From positions 1-28,645 of the forward strand of contig URKI01000028.1 in NCBI GenBank assembly GCA_900548505.1: 28,645 bases of DNA, given 5' to 3'. This stretch comes from an uncultured Oscillibacter sp. (lineage in GTDB: Bacteria; Bacillota; Clostridia; Oscillospirales; Oscillospiraceae). Positions 7,843 through 14,940 of the stretch are shown in pieces; position 1 is the stretch's first letter, and each line of letters starts with the position of its first letter. The position numbers were made by a program, and so were the translations under genes. The notes below the pieces were generated by a model. It was not told where the DNA came from. It was given only the letters and a program-made list of their open reading frames with translations, and did not search any database.

Positions 7843-8280
7843 ATGCTGTTCAAAAACGATGAGTCCAGCCTGCAGCTGGACGTATACGCCTATGAATTCC
7901 CGCCCGACGGCGGCGACCCCACCAGCGACGACCGCAACTGGCTGGTGCTGCGGGCTACCTGGATCAACGAGGACGGGAACGTGGTCAAGGATTCCAACAG
8001 CTGCCTTCTGACCTACGAGCTCCGGGAGATGAACGCCGGACTCAAGGTGCTGGGCGCCGGTATCAAGGACCGCTACGACTCCGCCTTTGTGGAGCCCTAT
8101 TTCGAGCTCTCTGCCCAGGCGGACGGGGAGAAGTTCCTGGTGGATGTGTCTTTCTACCTGCCCAACACCATGGATGGGGAGGACACTGCCGAGATCGAAG
8201 TGTCCATGACCGCCGAGGAGCTCAAGGCCCTCACCGGCGAGCTGGACAAGCTGTGCGAGAAATTCCCGGACCGGGCCTGA
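7843..8280 (+). CDS. Hypothetical protein, possibly WapI-like immunity domain
   Basis: 145 aa soluble acidic protein. The order YAYEFP...NWLVLRAT...CLLTYEL followed by a FVEPYFEL strand resembles the WapI-type immunity domain (CLLTWEL is typical), which in Bacillus subtilis protects against the WapA tRNase toxin. This is recognition by pattern only. No toxin, Rhs or polymorphic-toxin gene is in the window, so if the assignment is right it is an orphan immunity-like gene or a domesticated protein. AAGGAG overlaps the stop of the reductase gene and sits 6-7 bases before ATG, so it is translated as part of that operon. Alternative: an uncharacterised accessory protein of the reductase. Confidence 0.6.
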   Translation: MLFKNDESSLQLDVYAYEFPPDGGDPTSDDRNWLVLRATWINEDGNVVKDSNSCLLTYELREMNAGLKVLGAGIKDRYDSAFVEPYFELSAQADGEKFLVDVSFYLPNTMDGEDTAEIEVSMTAEELKALTGELDKLCEKFPDRA

Positions 8281-8302
8281 TGGCCCGAAAGGAGGGGACC
8301 GT

Positions 8303-8548
8303 ATGGACTACCGGAAGAGCTACATCCTTCTATGGGTGCTGTTCGCTGCGGGAATCATCGCGGGCGGACTTTTGACGGCGCTGACAGGGAACGATGTGCT
8401 GGGCTGGGGAATAGGCGTCCTGCTGATGGCGGCGGGAATCGTGCAGACCCTGCTGTTTTTTCACTGTCCCCACTGCGATGCCCTGTGGGATACCCGGGGC
8501 GGCATCCCCGACTATTGTCCCAAGTGCGGGAAGAAGATCAAGGATTAA
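8303..8548 (+). CDS. Small membrane protein with C-terminal zinc ribbon
   Basis: 81 aa. Two hydrophobic helices (about 8-28 and 33-53) are followed directly by a zinc-ribbon with C55-x2-C58 and C72-x2-C75. It therefore looks like a membrane hairpin with a small metal-binding knuckle facing one side. AAAGGAGGGG precedes the ATG. It is the last gene of the reductase operon, 22 bp after the previous stop. Function unknown; proteins of this type are often sensors or assembly partners, but nothing here shows which. Confidence 0.75.
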   Translation: MDYRKSYILLWVLFAAGIIAGGLLTALTGNDVLGWGIGVLLMAAGIVQTLLFFHCPHCDALWDTRGGIPDYCPKCGKKIKD

Positions 8549-8582
8549 AAAAGAAGCCTGCCAGGCGGCAGGCTTCTTTTTT
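8547..8582. terminator. Bidirectional terminator
   Basis: A 10-bp stem, GAAGCCTGCC (8553-8562) and GGCAGGCTTC (8567-8576), is flanked by six A and six T. It ends the reductase operon and, on the minus strand, pckA, whose stop is 27 bp away. Confidence 0.92.
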
Positions 8583-8608
8583 ATGCTTTTTAAGGGGATG
8601 CGGGACGC

Positions 8609-10297
8609 TTACAGGCTGTTGGCCTGGTCCACCACCTTGCGGATGGCGTCGGCAGCGTCGGCGGGCAGGGCATTGAAGCCGCCCTCGGCAGTGTTGAGTC
8701 CCTCCACATAGGAAAGGCGGTCTGCCATGCGGGCCTTCAGCTGGGCGATATAGTCCTTGTCGGCAAGGTCAGGTACAAAGCCCTCCCAGGGCAGGATCTC
8801 GATATCGGAGAAGGGGCCCCAGGGCTCGAACTGGGCACAGCCCTCCACGATGGCCTCCAGAATACCCAGAGTGTCCTCCTTCTGGACCTTCTTGCCCATA
8901 AAGTCGCCGGTGTTGACGATGTAGCAGGCCACATCCTTCTCCGCCACCAGCTTCTTGAACTTCTCATAGTCATTGGCCAGAGGATAGGTGCGGAAGGGGT
9001 TGGCGTAGGGCTCCACCACCAGAGCGTTGGGGTCCACGCCGGCTTTCAGCCGCTCGGCGTTGGAGCGCTTGGTGGCAAGGGTGGCGCCCATGACGGAGGC
9101 CAGGGACGCGCCCTTGAGCCGCACCACCGGCGGGATGGTGGGGTCCTTCATGATCCAGAAGATGGCGTTGACGGGGGAGTCGATCTTATCTACCCGGTTG
9201 GGAGACCACAGCTTGGACTTGATGGCCCGGCCGTTGCCATTGCGGATGTCCTCGGTGACGCAGACGATCTTCCCGTCCGCGTCCCGGGTGGCGGAGCAGT
9301 TCTGCACGGTGATGAGGTACTTGTTGTCCGGCGCGTCCACGGGGTAGTCGGAGGTCTTGTCGAAATAGGTGGGCTCCAGGGCGATGGAGGCGCAGGTGTC
9401 CGTGTTGATGATGAAGGAGTCATCGTGGAGCACCTTGATGTCTGGGTACTTGCCGCCGTGGCGGGCGTGGGTCAGGGTGGACTTGCCAGAGCCGCTGAGG
9501 CCGAACACGGCGGAGACGAAATGACTGCCGTCAGCGAGAGTATACTCCTTCTGACCGCCGTGGCAGGAGGCGTAGCCGTTGCGGTTGGCGATGGCCCAGG
9601 CCAGCGTCAGCGTGCCCTTCTTGTGCTCGCCGAAGTAGCGCATGCCCAGAATGGCGGCGCAGTTGGAGTCGGTGTTGAAGTAGCACAGGCACTTGGGATC
9701 GCACACGTCCTCCTGACCCGGTGCGCCGGTCCACTGGGGATCGGAGAAGATGTACACGTCGGGCTCCGTGCCGCCGCCGATGGGGCGGGAGGACTTGTAC
9801 ATGCGGGTGTACTCGTCGGACAGGTACTGGAAGTTCAGCATCCAGTTATAGAGGATGTTCTCCTCGCCCTCGGGGATGAGCAGATGGGCCTTGACCATGA
9901 ACTCCGGGTCCAGGCCAATGTACACCTCGGCGTGGTACATGGTCTTCCAGCGGGTATCATACACGGCGTCCATGAGGATCTTGTCCAGCGCGGCACAGTC
10001 CACGCCCTCCTTGCCGGCGATGCGCCGGGCGGGGGCATAGCGGCCGGTGATGGAACCGTCGTTGAACAGGAGCACACGGGCGTCCGGCTCCAGGCCGAAT
10101 TCCTCGCCCCGGTAGACGGGCATGTCGGTCACCACGGTGCCGGGGGAGTTTTTCGCCAGCTCGTAGGCTTCACGCAGCGTGTTGACCTTGATCACATTGT
10201 TGCCGTAAAAGGGCGCTTCGATAATGGAGCGGGTCTTGGAAAAACCGACCTTCCCCGCGCCGATCTCATCTCTGGAATAATAGGCCTTGGTGGACAT
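8609..10297 (-). CDS. pckA: Phosphoenolpyruvate carboxykinase (ATP)
   Basis: 562 aa, slightly longer than the usual 530-540 aa of ATP-dependent PEPCK and typical of the divergent clostridial branch. It interconverts oxaloacetate + ATP with PEP + CO2 + ADP in the cytoplasm; in gut fermenters it often runs towards oxaloacetate. The P-loop GLSGSGKST lies at 266-274, followed by the second nucleotide/metal motif VLHDDSF (289-295). The ATG at 10297 is chosen: AGGAGG ends 7 bases upstream. A GTG two codons earlier (10303) would be only 3 bases from that ribosome site. It has its own promoter just beyond the rsmA stop, so it need not depend on rsmA. Confidence 0.95.
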   Translation of the reverse strand: MSTKAYYSRDEIGAGKVGFSKTRSIIEAPFYGNNVIKVNTLREAYELAKNSPGTVVTDMPVYRGEEFGLEPDARVLLFNDGSITGRYAPARRIAGKEGVDCAALDKILMDAVYDTRWKTMYHAEVYIGLDPEFMVKAHLLIPEGEENILYNWMLNFQYLSDEYTRMYKSSRPIGGGTEPDVYIFSDPQWTGAPGQEDVCDPKCLCYFNTDSNCAAILGMRYFGEHKKGTLTLAWAIANRNGYASCHGGQKEYTLADGSHFVSAVFGLSGSGKSTLTHARHGGKYPDIKVLHDDSFIINTDTCASIALEPTYFDKTSDYPVDAPDNKYLITVQNCSATRDADGKIVCVTEDIRNGNGRAIKSKLWSPNRVDKIDSPVNAIFWIMKDPTIPPVVRLKGASLASVMGATLATKRSNAERLKAGVDPNALVVEPYANPFRTYPLANDYEKFKKLVAEKDVACYIVNTGDFMGKKVQKEDTLGILEAIVEGCAQFEPWGPFSDIEILPWEGFVPDLADKDYIAQLKARMADRLSYVEGLNTAEGGFNALPADAADAIRKVVDQANSL

Positions 10298-10331
10298 GGA
10301 CACTCCTCCTGTGATTCTATATTTGAACTTT

Positions 10332-10360
10332 ATTATACTGTATCAGGGGGTGGAACACAA
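10332..10360 (-). promoter_or_regulatory. Promoter of pckA
   Basis: Minus strand: TTGTGT (10360-10355), 17-bp spacer, perfect TATAAT (10337-10332), in the 72-bp gap between the rsmA stop and pckA. No obvious operator next to it. Confidence 0.6.
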
Positions 10361-10369
10361 GGAAAACCT

Positions 10370-11227
10370 TTACGTCTCCTCTTTCAGGGCGCGGGCCAGG
10401 GCGGCAAAGTCCTGCAGCGTCAGCGCCTCGCCCCGGACGGTGGGCGCAAGGCCGCAGCGCTCCATGGCGGACTGGACCTGGGTGCGGGAGAAGCCGGGCA
10501 GGGCAGCGGCGAGGCTGTTGGAGAGGGTCTTGCGCCGCAGCAGGAAGGCGCCCCGCATGACCTTGAAGAAAAATGCCTCATCCTCCACTTCAACGGCGGG
10601 GCAGGAACGGCGGACGCACCGGATGACGGCGGAGGTCACCTTGGGCGGGGGCAAAAAGCGGTCGGCGGGCACATCGAAGAGGTATTCCGGCTCCATGTAA
10701 TAGCGCAAAAACAACGAGAAGGAGCCGCCCTGGGCGGAGCCCTCCGGGGCGCACAGCCGCTGGGCCACCTCTTTTTGGATCATAACGGTGAAGCGCTCAA
10801 AGCAGGGCGTCTCCACCAGCTTTTCCAGAATGGGGGTGGTGATGTTGTAGGGCAGGTTGGCGCACACCATGGGGGTGAGTCCCTGAAACTTTTCCGCCGC
10901 CAGAGCGGCAAGATCCAGCTTCAGCACGTCGCCGGGGACGATCTCCACATTGGGGTAGGGGGCCATGGTCTCTGCCAGCACCGGCAGCAGGGAGGAGTCC
11001 AGCTCTACGGAGACCACCTTGCCCGCCCGCTGGGCCAGCTGTGCGGTCAGGGGGCCGATGCCCGGGCCGATCTCCAGCACGCCGCAGTGCTCGTCGGCAC
11101 CGGAGGCAGCTGCGATATCCATAGGCACCTGGGGATCGATGAGGAAATTCTGTCCCATGGACTTGGAAAAATGGAATCCGTGCCGTCCCAGCAGGGCGCG
11201 GATGGTATCGTAATCACAAAGGTTCAT
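10370..11227 (-). CDS. rsmA: 16S rRNA (A1518/A1519-N6) dimethyltransferase
   Basis: 285 aa, the normal length for RsmA/KsgA, which dimethylates two adjacent adenines near the 3' end of 16S rRNA during 30S maturation. Motifs: GQNFL (25-29) near the N-terminus, SAM-binding LEIGPGIGPLT (51-61), VELD (74-77), and the catalytic NLPY (124-127). The C-terminal helical domain is complete, with the PPPKV element before it. The ribosome site is weak (AAGGCGG). It is divergent from the HAD gene and upstream of pckA. Confidence 0.97.
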   Translation of the reverse strand: MNLCDYDTIRALLGRHGFHFSKSMGQNFLIDPQVPMDIAAASGADEHCGVLEIGPGIGPLTAQLAQRAGKVVSVELDSSLLPVLAETMAPYPNVEIVPGDVLKLDLAALAAEKFQGLTPMVCANLPYNITTPILEKLVETPCFERFTVMIQKEVAQRLCAPEGSAQGGSFSLFLRYYMEPEYLFDVPADRFLPPPKVTSAVIRCVRRSCPAVEVEDEAFFFKVMRGAFLLRRKTLSNSLAAALPGFSRTQVQSAMERCGLAPTVRGEALTLQDFAALARALKEET

Positions 11228-11256
11228 GGCTTTACCGCCTTTCCAAAAGTATATTC

Positions 11257-11285
11257 AGTATAGCAAAAAAGGTGCCTCTTGGAAA
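11257..11285 (-). promoter_or_regulatory. Promoter of rsmA
   Basis: Minus strand: TTTCCA (11285-11280), 17-bp spacer, TATACT (11262-11257) with TGC before it (extended -10). Confidence 0.55.
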
Positions 11286-11303
11286 GTCCCGGATGGGCGG
11301 TGG

Positions 11304-11332
11304 TTGCAAAATCTTTGCCGGGACGATACAAT
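11304..11332 (+). promoter_or_regulatory. Promoter of the HAD nucleotidase gene
   Basis: TTGCAA (11304-11309), 17-bp spacer, TACAAT (11327-11332), about 28 bp before the ATG at 11361. Back-to-back with the rsmA promoter. Confidence 0.65.
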
Positions 11333-11360
11333 GACCCTATCTACGAGAAGGGAGCCGACT

Positions 11361-12047
11361 ATGGTCAAAACGATTTTTTTCGATCTGGATAATACGCTGC
11401 TGGACTTTGACCGGGCCGAGGCCGTGGCATTGCGCCGGGCGCTGACGGAGGCGGGCGCCCCGGCAGATCCGGCGGTGCTGGACCGATACCATGTGATCAA
11501 CCGCCGCCAGTGGGAGCTGCTGGAGGACGGTGTCCTTACCCGGGAGCAGGTGCTGGTGGGACGGTTCGCCCTGCTTTTTGAGGAGCTGGGGCTGGCGTTG
11601 GACCCGGAGGAGACCTGCCAGCGGTACGAGACGTACCTGGGGCAGGGGCACTGGTTCATCCCCGGAGCGCCGGAGCTGCTGGAGACGCTTTTCCCCCGGT
11701 ATGATCTGTACCTTGCCTCCAACGGGGCTGCCTCTGTGCAGCACAGCCGTATGAAAAGCGCGGACCTTGCCCGGTGGTTCAAGGGAATCTTCATCTCCCA
11801 GGAGGTGGGGGCCGACAAGCCCCGGCGGGAATTTTTTGACCGGGCCTTTGCTTCCATCCCGGACTTTTCCCGGGAAACGGCCCTCATGGTGGGCGATAGC
11901 CTCACCTCGGACATCCGGGGCGGCCGCAACGCCGGCATCCGCACCTGCTGGTTCAACCGCAGCGGCGAAGCGCCTCGGCAGGACATCCGGCCGGATTACA
12001 TCATCACCGATCTTGCCCAGCTGCCGCCGCTGCTGGAGACGCTGTAA
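11361..12047 (+). CDS. HAD hydrolase, YjjG-type pyrimidine 5'-nucleotidase
   Basis: 228 aa. All four HAD motifs are present: nucleophile and acid D8/D10 in FFDLDNTLLDF, motif II in LASNG (119-122), K153 in ADKPRREFF, and motif IV in VGDSLTSDI (178-185). The helical cap (about 16-95) and overall pattern fit the YjjG family, which removes phosphate from noncanonical or deoxy-pyrimidine monophosphates as house-cleaning. Family assignment is by motif layout; other C1-cap HAD phosphatases are possible. An upstream in-frame ATG (11226) is rejected because the promoter lies inside that extension, and AAGGGAG (11348-11354) is correctly placed for 11361. Single-gene unit. Confidence 0.85.
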   Translation: MVKTIFFDLDNTLLDFDRAEAVALRRALTEAGAPADPAVLDRYHVINRRQWELLEDGVLTREQVLVGRFALLFEELGLALDPEETCQRYETYLGQGHWFIPGAPELLETLFPRYDLYLASNGAASVQHSRMKSADLARWFKGIFISQEVGADKPRREFFDRAFASIPDFSRETALMVGDSLTSDIRGGRNAGIRTCWFNRSGEAPRQDIRPDYIITDLAQLPPLLETL

Positions 12048-12083
12048 AAAAACTTCCCCGGCACCTGCAAGGTGCCGGGGAAG
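12046..12083. terminator. Terminator, stronger for the minus strand
   Basis: A perfect 13-bp stem, CTTCCCCGGCACC (12053-12065) and GGTGCCGGGGAAG (12071-12083). Seven A at 12046-12052 make a clean U-tract for the minus-strand G5-3D gene; the plus side has only GAAACGTTTT. Confidence 0.88.
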
Positions 12084-12119
12084 AAACGTTTTACATGATT
12101 TCAGCGGAGGAGCAACCGC

Positions 12120-13151
12120 TCACTCCAGGATATAGACGGTGCAGCTGCGCCGTCCGAAGTTGATGCACTGCTGATAGGTGTCGTAATAAAGATCCACCTT
12201 GTTGCCCCGCACGCCGGTGTCCTCCGCAGTGGCCATGCCGTAGACCACGCTGCCGTCGCTGGAGACGATATACATCTTGGTGCCCAGGGGGATCACGCTC
12301 TTGTCCACGGCCACCACGCCCTTGCGGACGGCGGTGCCGGTGGCGGTGTAGTTGTCGGCTCCGCCGTACCCGGAGGTGTAAGCGGTGGCCGTCATGGATT
12401 TGGCGCCGGAGAAGTTCAGCGTGGCGCCGGAGGTGAAGACCAACGTGCCGCTGCCGTCGGCGTTCTTCTGCACGCTGGCGATGCGGTCGTTGGCGGTGAC
12501 GGCGGTGGAAGCGGTGCCGTACTCAATGATCTCATTGACGGCGGTGCTGTCCACTTCCTCCACGAAGTGGCGGGCGACCTGTTCGCCGCCGGACCAGATG
12601 ACCTCGTAAATGGCGGTGCGCTCACCGTTGGAACCGGTCTGCACCACACGCTCGGTGCCCTTGGGCAGCTCGGGGTTGGCTACCCGGACCGTCTCATAAG
12701 CCACCGTCTCCCGGACCTTGTCATAATAGGTCAGGGAATCGGCGATGGTCAGCTCTACGCCGGAACCGGAGAGGTCCACGGCTACCATCTCCAGCGGCGC
12801 CGGCTCGATGTGCAGGCGGCCCAGCAGGGAGGAAATGGTCTCCTTGCGGGTCTGGGCGGAGATGATGGAGCCCTGATGATGGATGGTCACGGTCTGGCCG
12901 GCGGCCAGGGTCACGTCGTAGCCCTGGCTGCTGGTGGACACGTAGACCAGCTGGGAAGAGAGATCGGGGACCTCGTCCGTGCTGTCATCCAGCACGATGG
13001 CCGCGTCATCCACACCGGTGAAGATGTAGAGGGCGTTGGCGTGTCCCATGGCGGCCCAGCTGACGAAGAAAGTCATGGCCAGGCCGGTGACGAACAGGCC
13101 CCGGCGTCTCCAGAAATCATGCAGTTTTTTCTGTCGGTTCTGATTGTTCAA
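12120..13151 (-). CDS. G5 and 3D domain cell-wall protein (YabE/YocH-like)
   Basis: 343 aa from a TTG start. A basic N-terminus is followed by one hydrophobic helix (about 17-37), then an extracytoplasmic region: a G5 domain at about 140-212 (ending EEVDSTAVNEIIEYGT) and a C-terminal 3D domain at about 254-343, with the conserved aspartates D283 (VAVDKSVIPLG), D311 (AEDTG) and D320 (KVDLY). 3D domains are double-psi barrels related to lytic transglycosylase MltA, and YabE/YocH proteins act in peptidoglycan remodelling. An ATG at 13178 gives nine more residues but has no ribosome site; a perfect AGGAGGT (13163-13157) lies inside that extension, 5 bases before TTG 13151, so TTG is preferred. 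Two promoters and a WalR-type box lie upstream. Confidence 0.88.
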   Translation of the reverse strand: MNNQNRQKKLHDFWRRRGLFVTGLAMTFFVSWAAMGHANALYIFTGVDDAAIVLDDSTDEVPDLSSQLVYVSTSSQGYDVTLAAGQTVTIHHQGSIISAQTRKETISSLLGRLHIEPAPLEMVAVDLSGSGVELTIADSLTYYDKVRETVAYETVRVANPELPKGTERVVQTGSNGERTAIYEVIWSGGEQVARHFVEEVDSTAVNEIIEYGTASTAVTANDRIASVQKNADGSGTLVFTSGATLNFSGAKSMTATAYTSGYGGADNYTATGTAVRKGVVAVDKSVIPLGTKMYIVSSDGSVVYGMATAEDTGVRGNKVDLYYDTYQQCINFGRRSCTVYILE

Positions 13152-13270
13152 AGTGTACCTCCTGAAAAGCTTCGGCATGGCCGGCCATCAAAAATTGACG
13201 GCAGACCCTGGGTTGTTTTTTTGAGAGAAAACAATTTGTAACTTTTGTTACCGATCAAAAAACTGGAGTC

Positions 13271-13299
13271 AGTATACACCCGTCACCCACTTTTGTCAA
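13271..13299 (-). promoter_or_regulatory. Consensus sigma-A promoter of the G5-3D gene
   Basis: Minus strand: perfect TTGACA (13299-13294), 17-bp spacer, TATACT (13276-13271). Predicted leader about 110 nt. Confidence 0.8.
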
Positions 13300-13350
13300 G
13301 TTTTCAGGGACCAAAAAGCAATTTAGCCCCCACTTATGACGCAAAATGAC

Positions 13351-13380
13351 AGAATACAAAAGGAAAAAACTGGATTGCAG
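13351..13380 (-). promoter_or_regulatory. Weak second promoter, possibly activator-dependent
   Basis: Minus strand: CTGCAA (13380-13375), 18-bp spacer, TATTCT (13356-13351). Poor -35, but a WalR-type box ends 9 bp upstream, where an activator would sit. Confidence 0.35.
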
Positions 13381-13388
13381 AACAAAGG

Positions 13389-13405
13389 GTAACAAAGCGG
13401 TAACA
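13389..13405 (-). promoter_or_regulatory. Candidate WalR (YycF) binding box
   Basis: Minus strand reads TGTTAC-CGCTT-TGTTAC, a perfect fit to the known WalR consensus TGTWAH-N5-TGTWAH. It is upstream of a G5-3D gene, a class (yocH) known to be in the WalR regulon of Bacillus. No walR gene is in the window. Confidence 0.55.
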
Positions 13406-13610
13406 CAAAAATTGATAACCGAAATCAAAAACTTTTGGCGTTTGAAATATGAAGAAAACGATTTGATTTCAAAAAAATATAGTCTGTTTTGTTTATTTTT
13501 TCAATAGCGGGGAAAGCGGGGGAGGAGGAGACCAAAATCCGGCCGGCGCTGCAGGGACGGGCCGGGGTAAAAAAACCTTGCTTCCACAGGAGAAAAAGGC
13601 GGAAAAGCCC

Positions 13611-13638
13611 TTGACTTCCCACAGGTCTATGGTATGAT
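13611..13638 (+). promoter_or_regulatory. Promoter of the diaminopropionate ammonia-lyase gene
   Basis: TTGACT (13611-13616), 16-bp spacer, TATGAT (13633-13638), about 57 bp before the ATG. Confidence 0.7.
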
Positions 13639-13695
13639 TGAGACAGGAAACTAATAAAAAATTTGGTCATCTAAAAATTTGTAGGAGGTCAGTTC

Positions 13696-14901
13696 ATGAA
13701 GGATACCATTAAATGGGCGGCCAATCGGATGCCCTCCAGCGACGACCGGCAGCTTGACGTCATGTCCACGGAGAACGTGGCGAAGGCGCGGGCGTTCCAC
13801 CGCAGCTTCCCCCAGTATTCCATCACTCCCCTTGCCAAACTGGACGGCATGGCTTCTGAGCTGGGCCTGGGCGGCGTTTATGTCAAGGATGAGTCCTACC
13901 GCTTCGGCCTCAACGCGTTCAAGGTGCTGGGCGGCTCCTTTGCAATGGGGCGCTACATTGCCCAGCAGATGGGCCGGGACGTGGGCGAGATGACCTATGA
14001 ATATCTCACCAGCCCCGCTTTCCGTGAAGAGTTCGGCCAGGCCACCTTCTTCACCGCCACCGACGGCAACCATGGCCGCGGTGTTGCCTGGGCAGCCAAC
14101 AAGCTGGGCCAGAAGGCCGTGGTGCACATGCCCAAGGGCTCCAGCCAGTCCCGCTTTGATAACATTGCCAAGGAGGGCGCCCAGGTCACCATCGAGGAAG
14201 TGAACTACGACGACTGCGTGCGCATTGCCGCTGCCGAGGCCGCCGAGACCGAGCACGGCGTTGTGGTGCAGGATACGGCCTGGGAGGGCTATGAGGAGAT
14301 CCCCGCCTGGATCATGCAGGGCTACGGCACCATGGCCAACGAGGCCGCCGACCAGCTGCGCCAGGTGAGCGTCAACCGTCCCACCCATGTGTTCGTGCAG
14401 GCGGGCGTGGGCAGCCTGGCCGGCGCTGTGGTGGGCTACTTCACCAACCTCTACCCCAACGATCCTCCCAAGTTCGTGGTCATGGAGGCCCGGGCAGCGG
14501 ACTGCCTGTACCAGGGCGCTGTGGCCGGTGACGGCGATCCCCGGATCGTGGGCGGCGACCTGCAGACCATCATGGCGGGCCTTGCCTGCGGCGAGCCCAA
14601 CATCATCTCTTGGGACATCCTGCGCAACCACGTCTCCGCGTTCGTCTCCTGCCCCGACTGGGTCAGCGCCAAGGGTATGCGGATGCTGAGCGCGCCGGTC
14701 AAGGGCGATCCCCGGGTCATCTCCGGCGAGTCCGGCGCCGTGGGCATGGGCCTGCTGTCCACCATCATGCAGGACGAGGCGTACAAGGAGCTGCGGGAGT
14801 ATCTGGAGCTGGATCAGTCCAGCCAGGTGCTCATGTTCTCCACCGAGGGCGACACGGACCCCGACAAGTACAAGGAAATCGTCTGGGAAGGCCAGTATTG
14901 A
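13696..14901 (+). CDS. dpaL: Diaminopropionate ammonia-lyase
   Basis: 401 aa, the same size as E. coli YgeX/DpaL, a fold-type II PLP enzyme that splits 2,3-diaminopropionate into pyruvate and two ammonia. The PLP lysine is K76 in RFGLNAFKVLGG; TDGNHGRG (122-129) and QDTAWEGY (192-199) hold D123 and D193, matching the two catalytic aspartates (D120 and D189) of the E. coli enzyme, and AGVGSLAGAVVG binds the PLP phosphate. GGAGGTC precedes the ATG. It stands alone with its own promoter and terminator, whereas in E. coli ygeX is in a cluster with ygfK; a ygfK homologue lies 12.5 kb further on here. Confidence 0.95.
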   Translation: MKDTIKWAANRMPSSDDRQLDVMSTENVAKARAFHRSFPQYSITPLAKLDGMASELGLGGVYVKDESYRFGLNAFKVLGGSFAMGRYIAQQMGRDVGEMTYEYLTSPAFREEFGQATFFTATDGNHGRGVAWAANKLGQKAVVHMPKGSSQSRFDNIAKEGAQVTIEEVNYDDCVRIAAAEAAETEHGVVVQDTAWEGYEEIPAWIMQGYGTMANEAADQLRQVSVNRPTHVFVQAGVGSLAGAVVGYFTNLYPNDPPKFVVMEARAADCLYQGAVAGDGDPRIVGGDLQTIMAGLACGEPNIISWDILRNHVSAFVSCPDWVSAKGMRMLSAPVKGDPRVISGESGAVGMGLLSTIMQDEAYKELREYLELDQSSQVLMFSTEGDTDPDKYKEIVWEGQY

Positions 14902-14906
14902 GCAAC

Positions 14907-14940
14907 AAAAAAAGACGGAGCGTAAGCTCCGTCTTTTTTT
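14907..14940. terminator. Symmetric bidirectional terminator
   Basis: A7, 8-bp stem GACGGAGC (14914-14921), loop GTAA, GCTCCGTC (14926-14933), T7. It ends dpaL and, on the minus strand, overlaps the TAA of trmD (14939-14941). Confidence 0.95.

Larger units (their letters stand above)
13152..13695. other. AT-rich intergenic regulatory region (about 0.5 kb)
   Basis: The longest non-coding stretch in the window, visibly AT-rich beside GC-rich genes. It holds promoters for both divergent genes, a WalR-type box, and on either strand several TGTWAC words. A GTAAC-TTTT-GTTAC dyad lies at 13238-13251, in the leader of the G5-3D transcript. A 9-base direct repeat, AAAAATTTG (13657-13665 and 13673-13681), lies in the leader of the diaminopropionate lyase gene. 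I recognise no riboswitch, T-box or small RNA. Confidence 0.7.

Noticed and set aside
13237..13251. TGTAAC-N3-TGTTAC as a second WalR box
   Set aside because: Spacing is 3, not the required 5, and it lies downstream of the predicted start of transcription; more likely a small leader hairpin.
13539..13575. GC-rich dyad CCGGCC...GGGCCGG as terminator
   Set aside because: Long loop, imperfect pairing, no gene ending there.
13425..13670. 81-aa minus-strand frame in the intergenic region
   Set aside because: No ribosome site, crosses the dpaL promoter, no recognisable domain; AT-rich chance frame.
13657..13681. Direct repeat AAAAATTTG as operator
   Set aside because: Short and AT-rich; could be chance. 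Listed only as part of the intergenic region.
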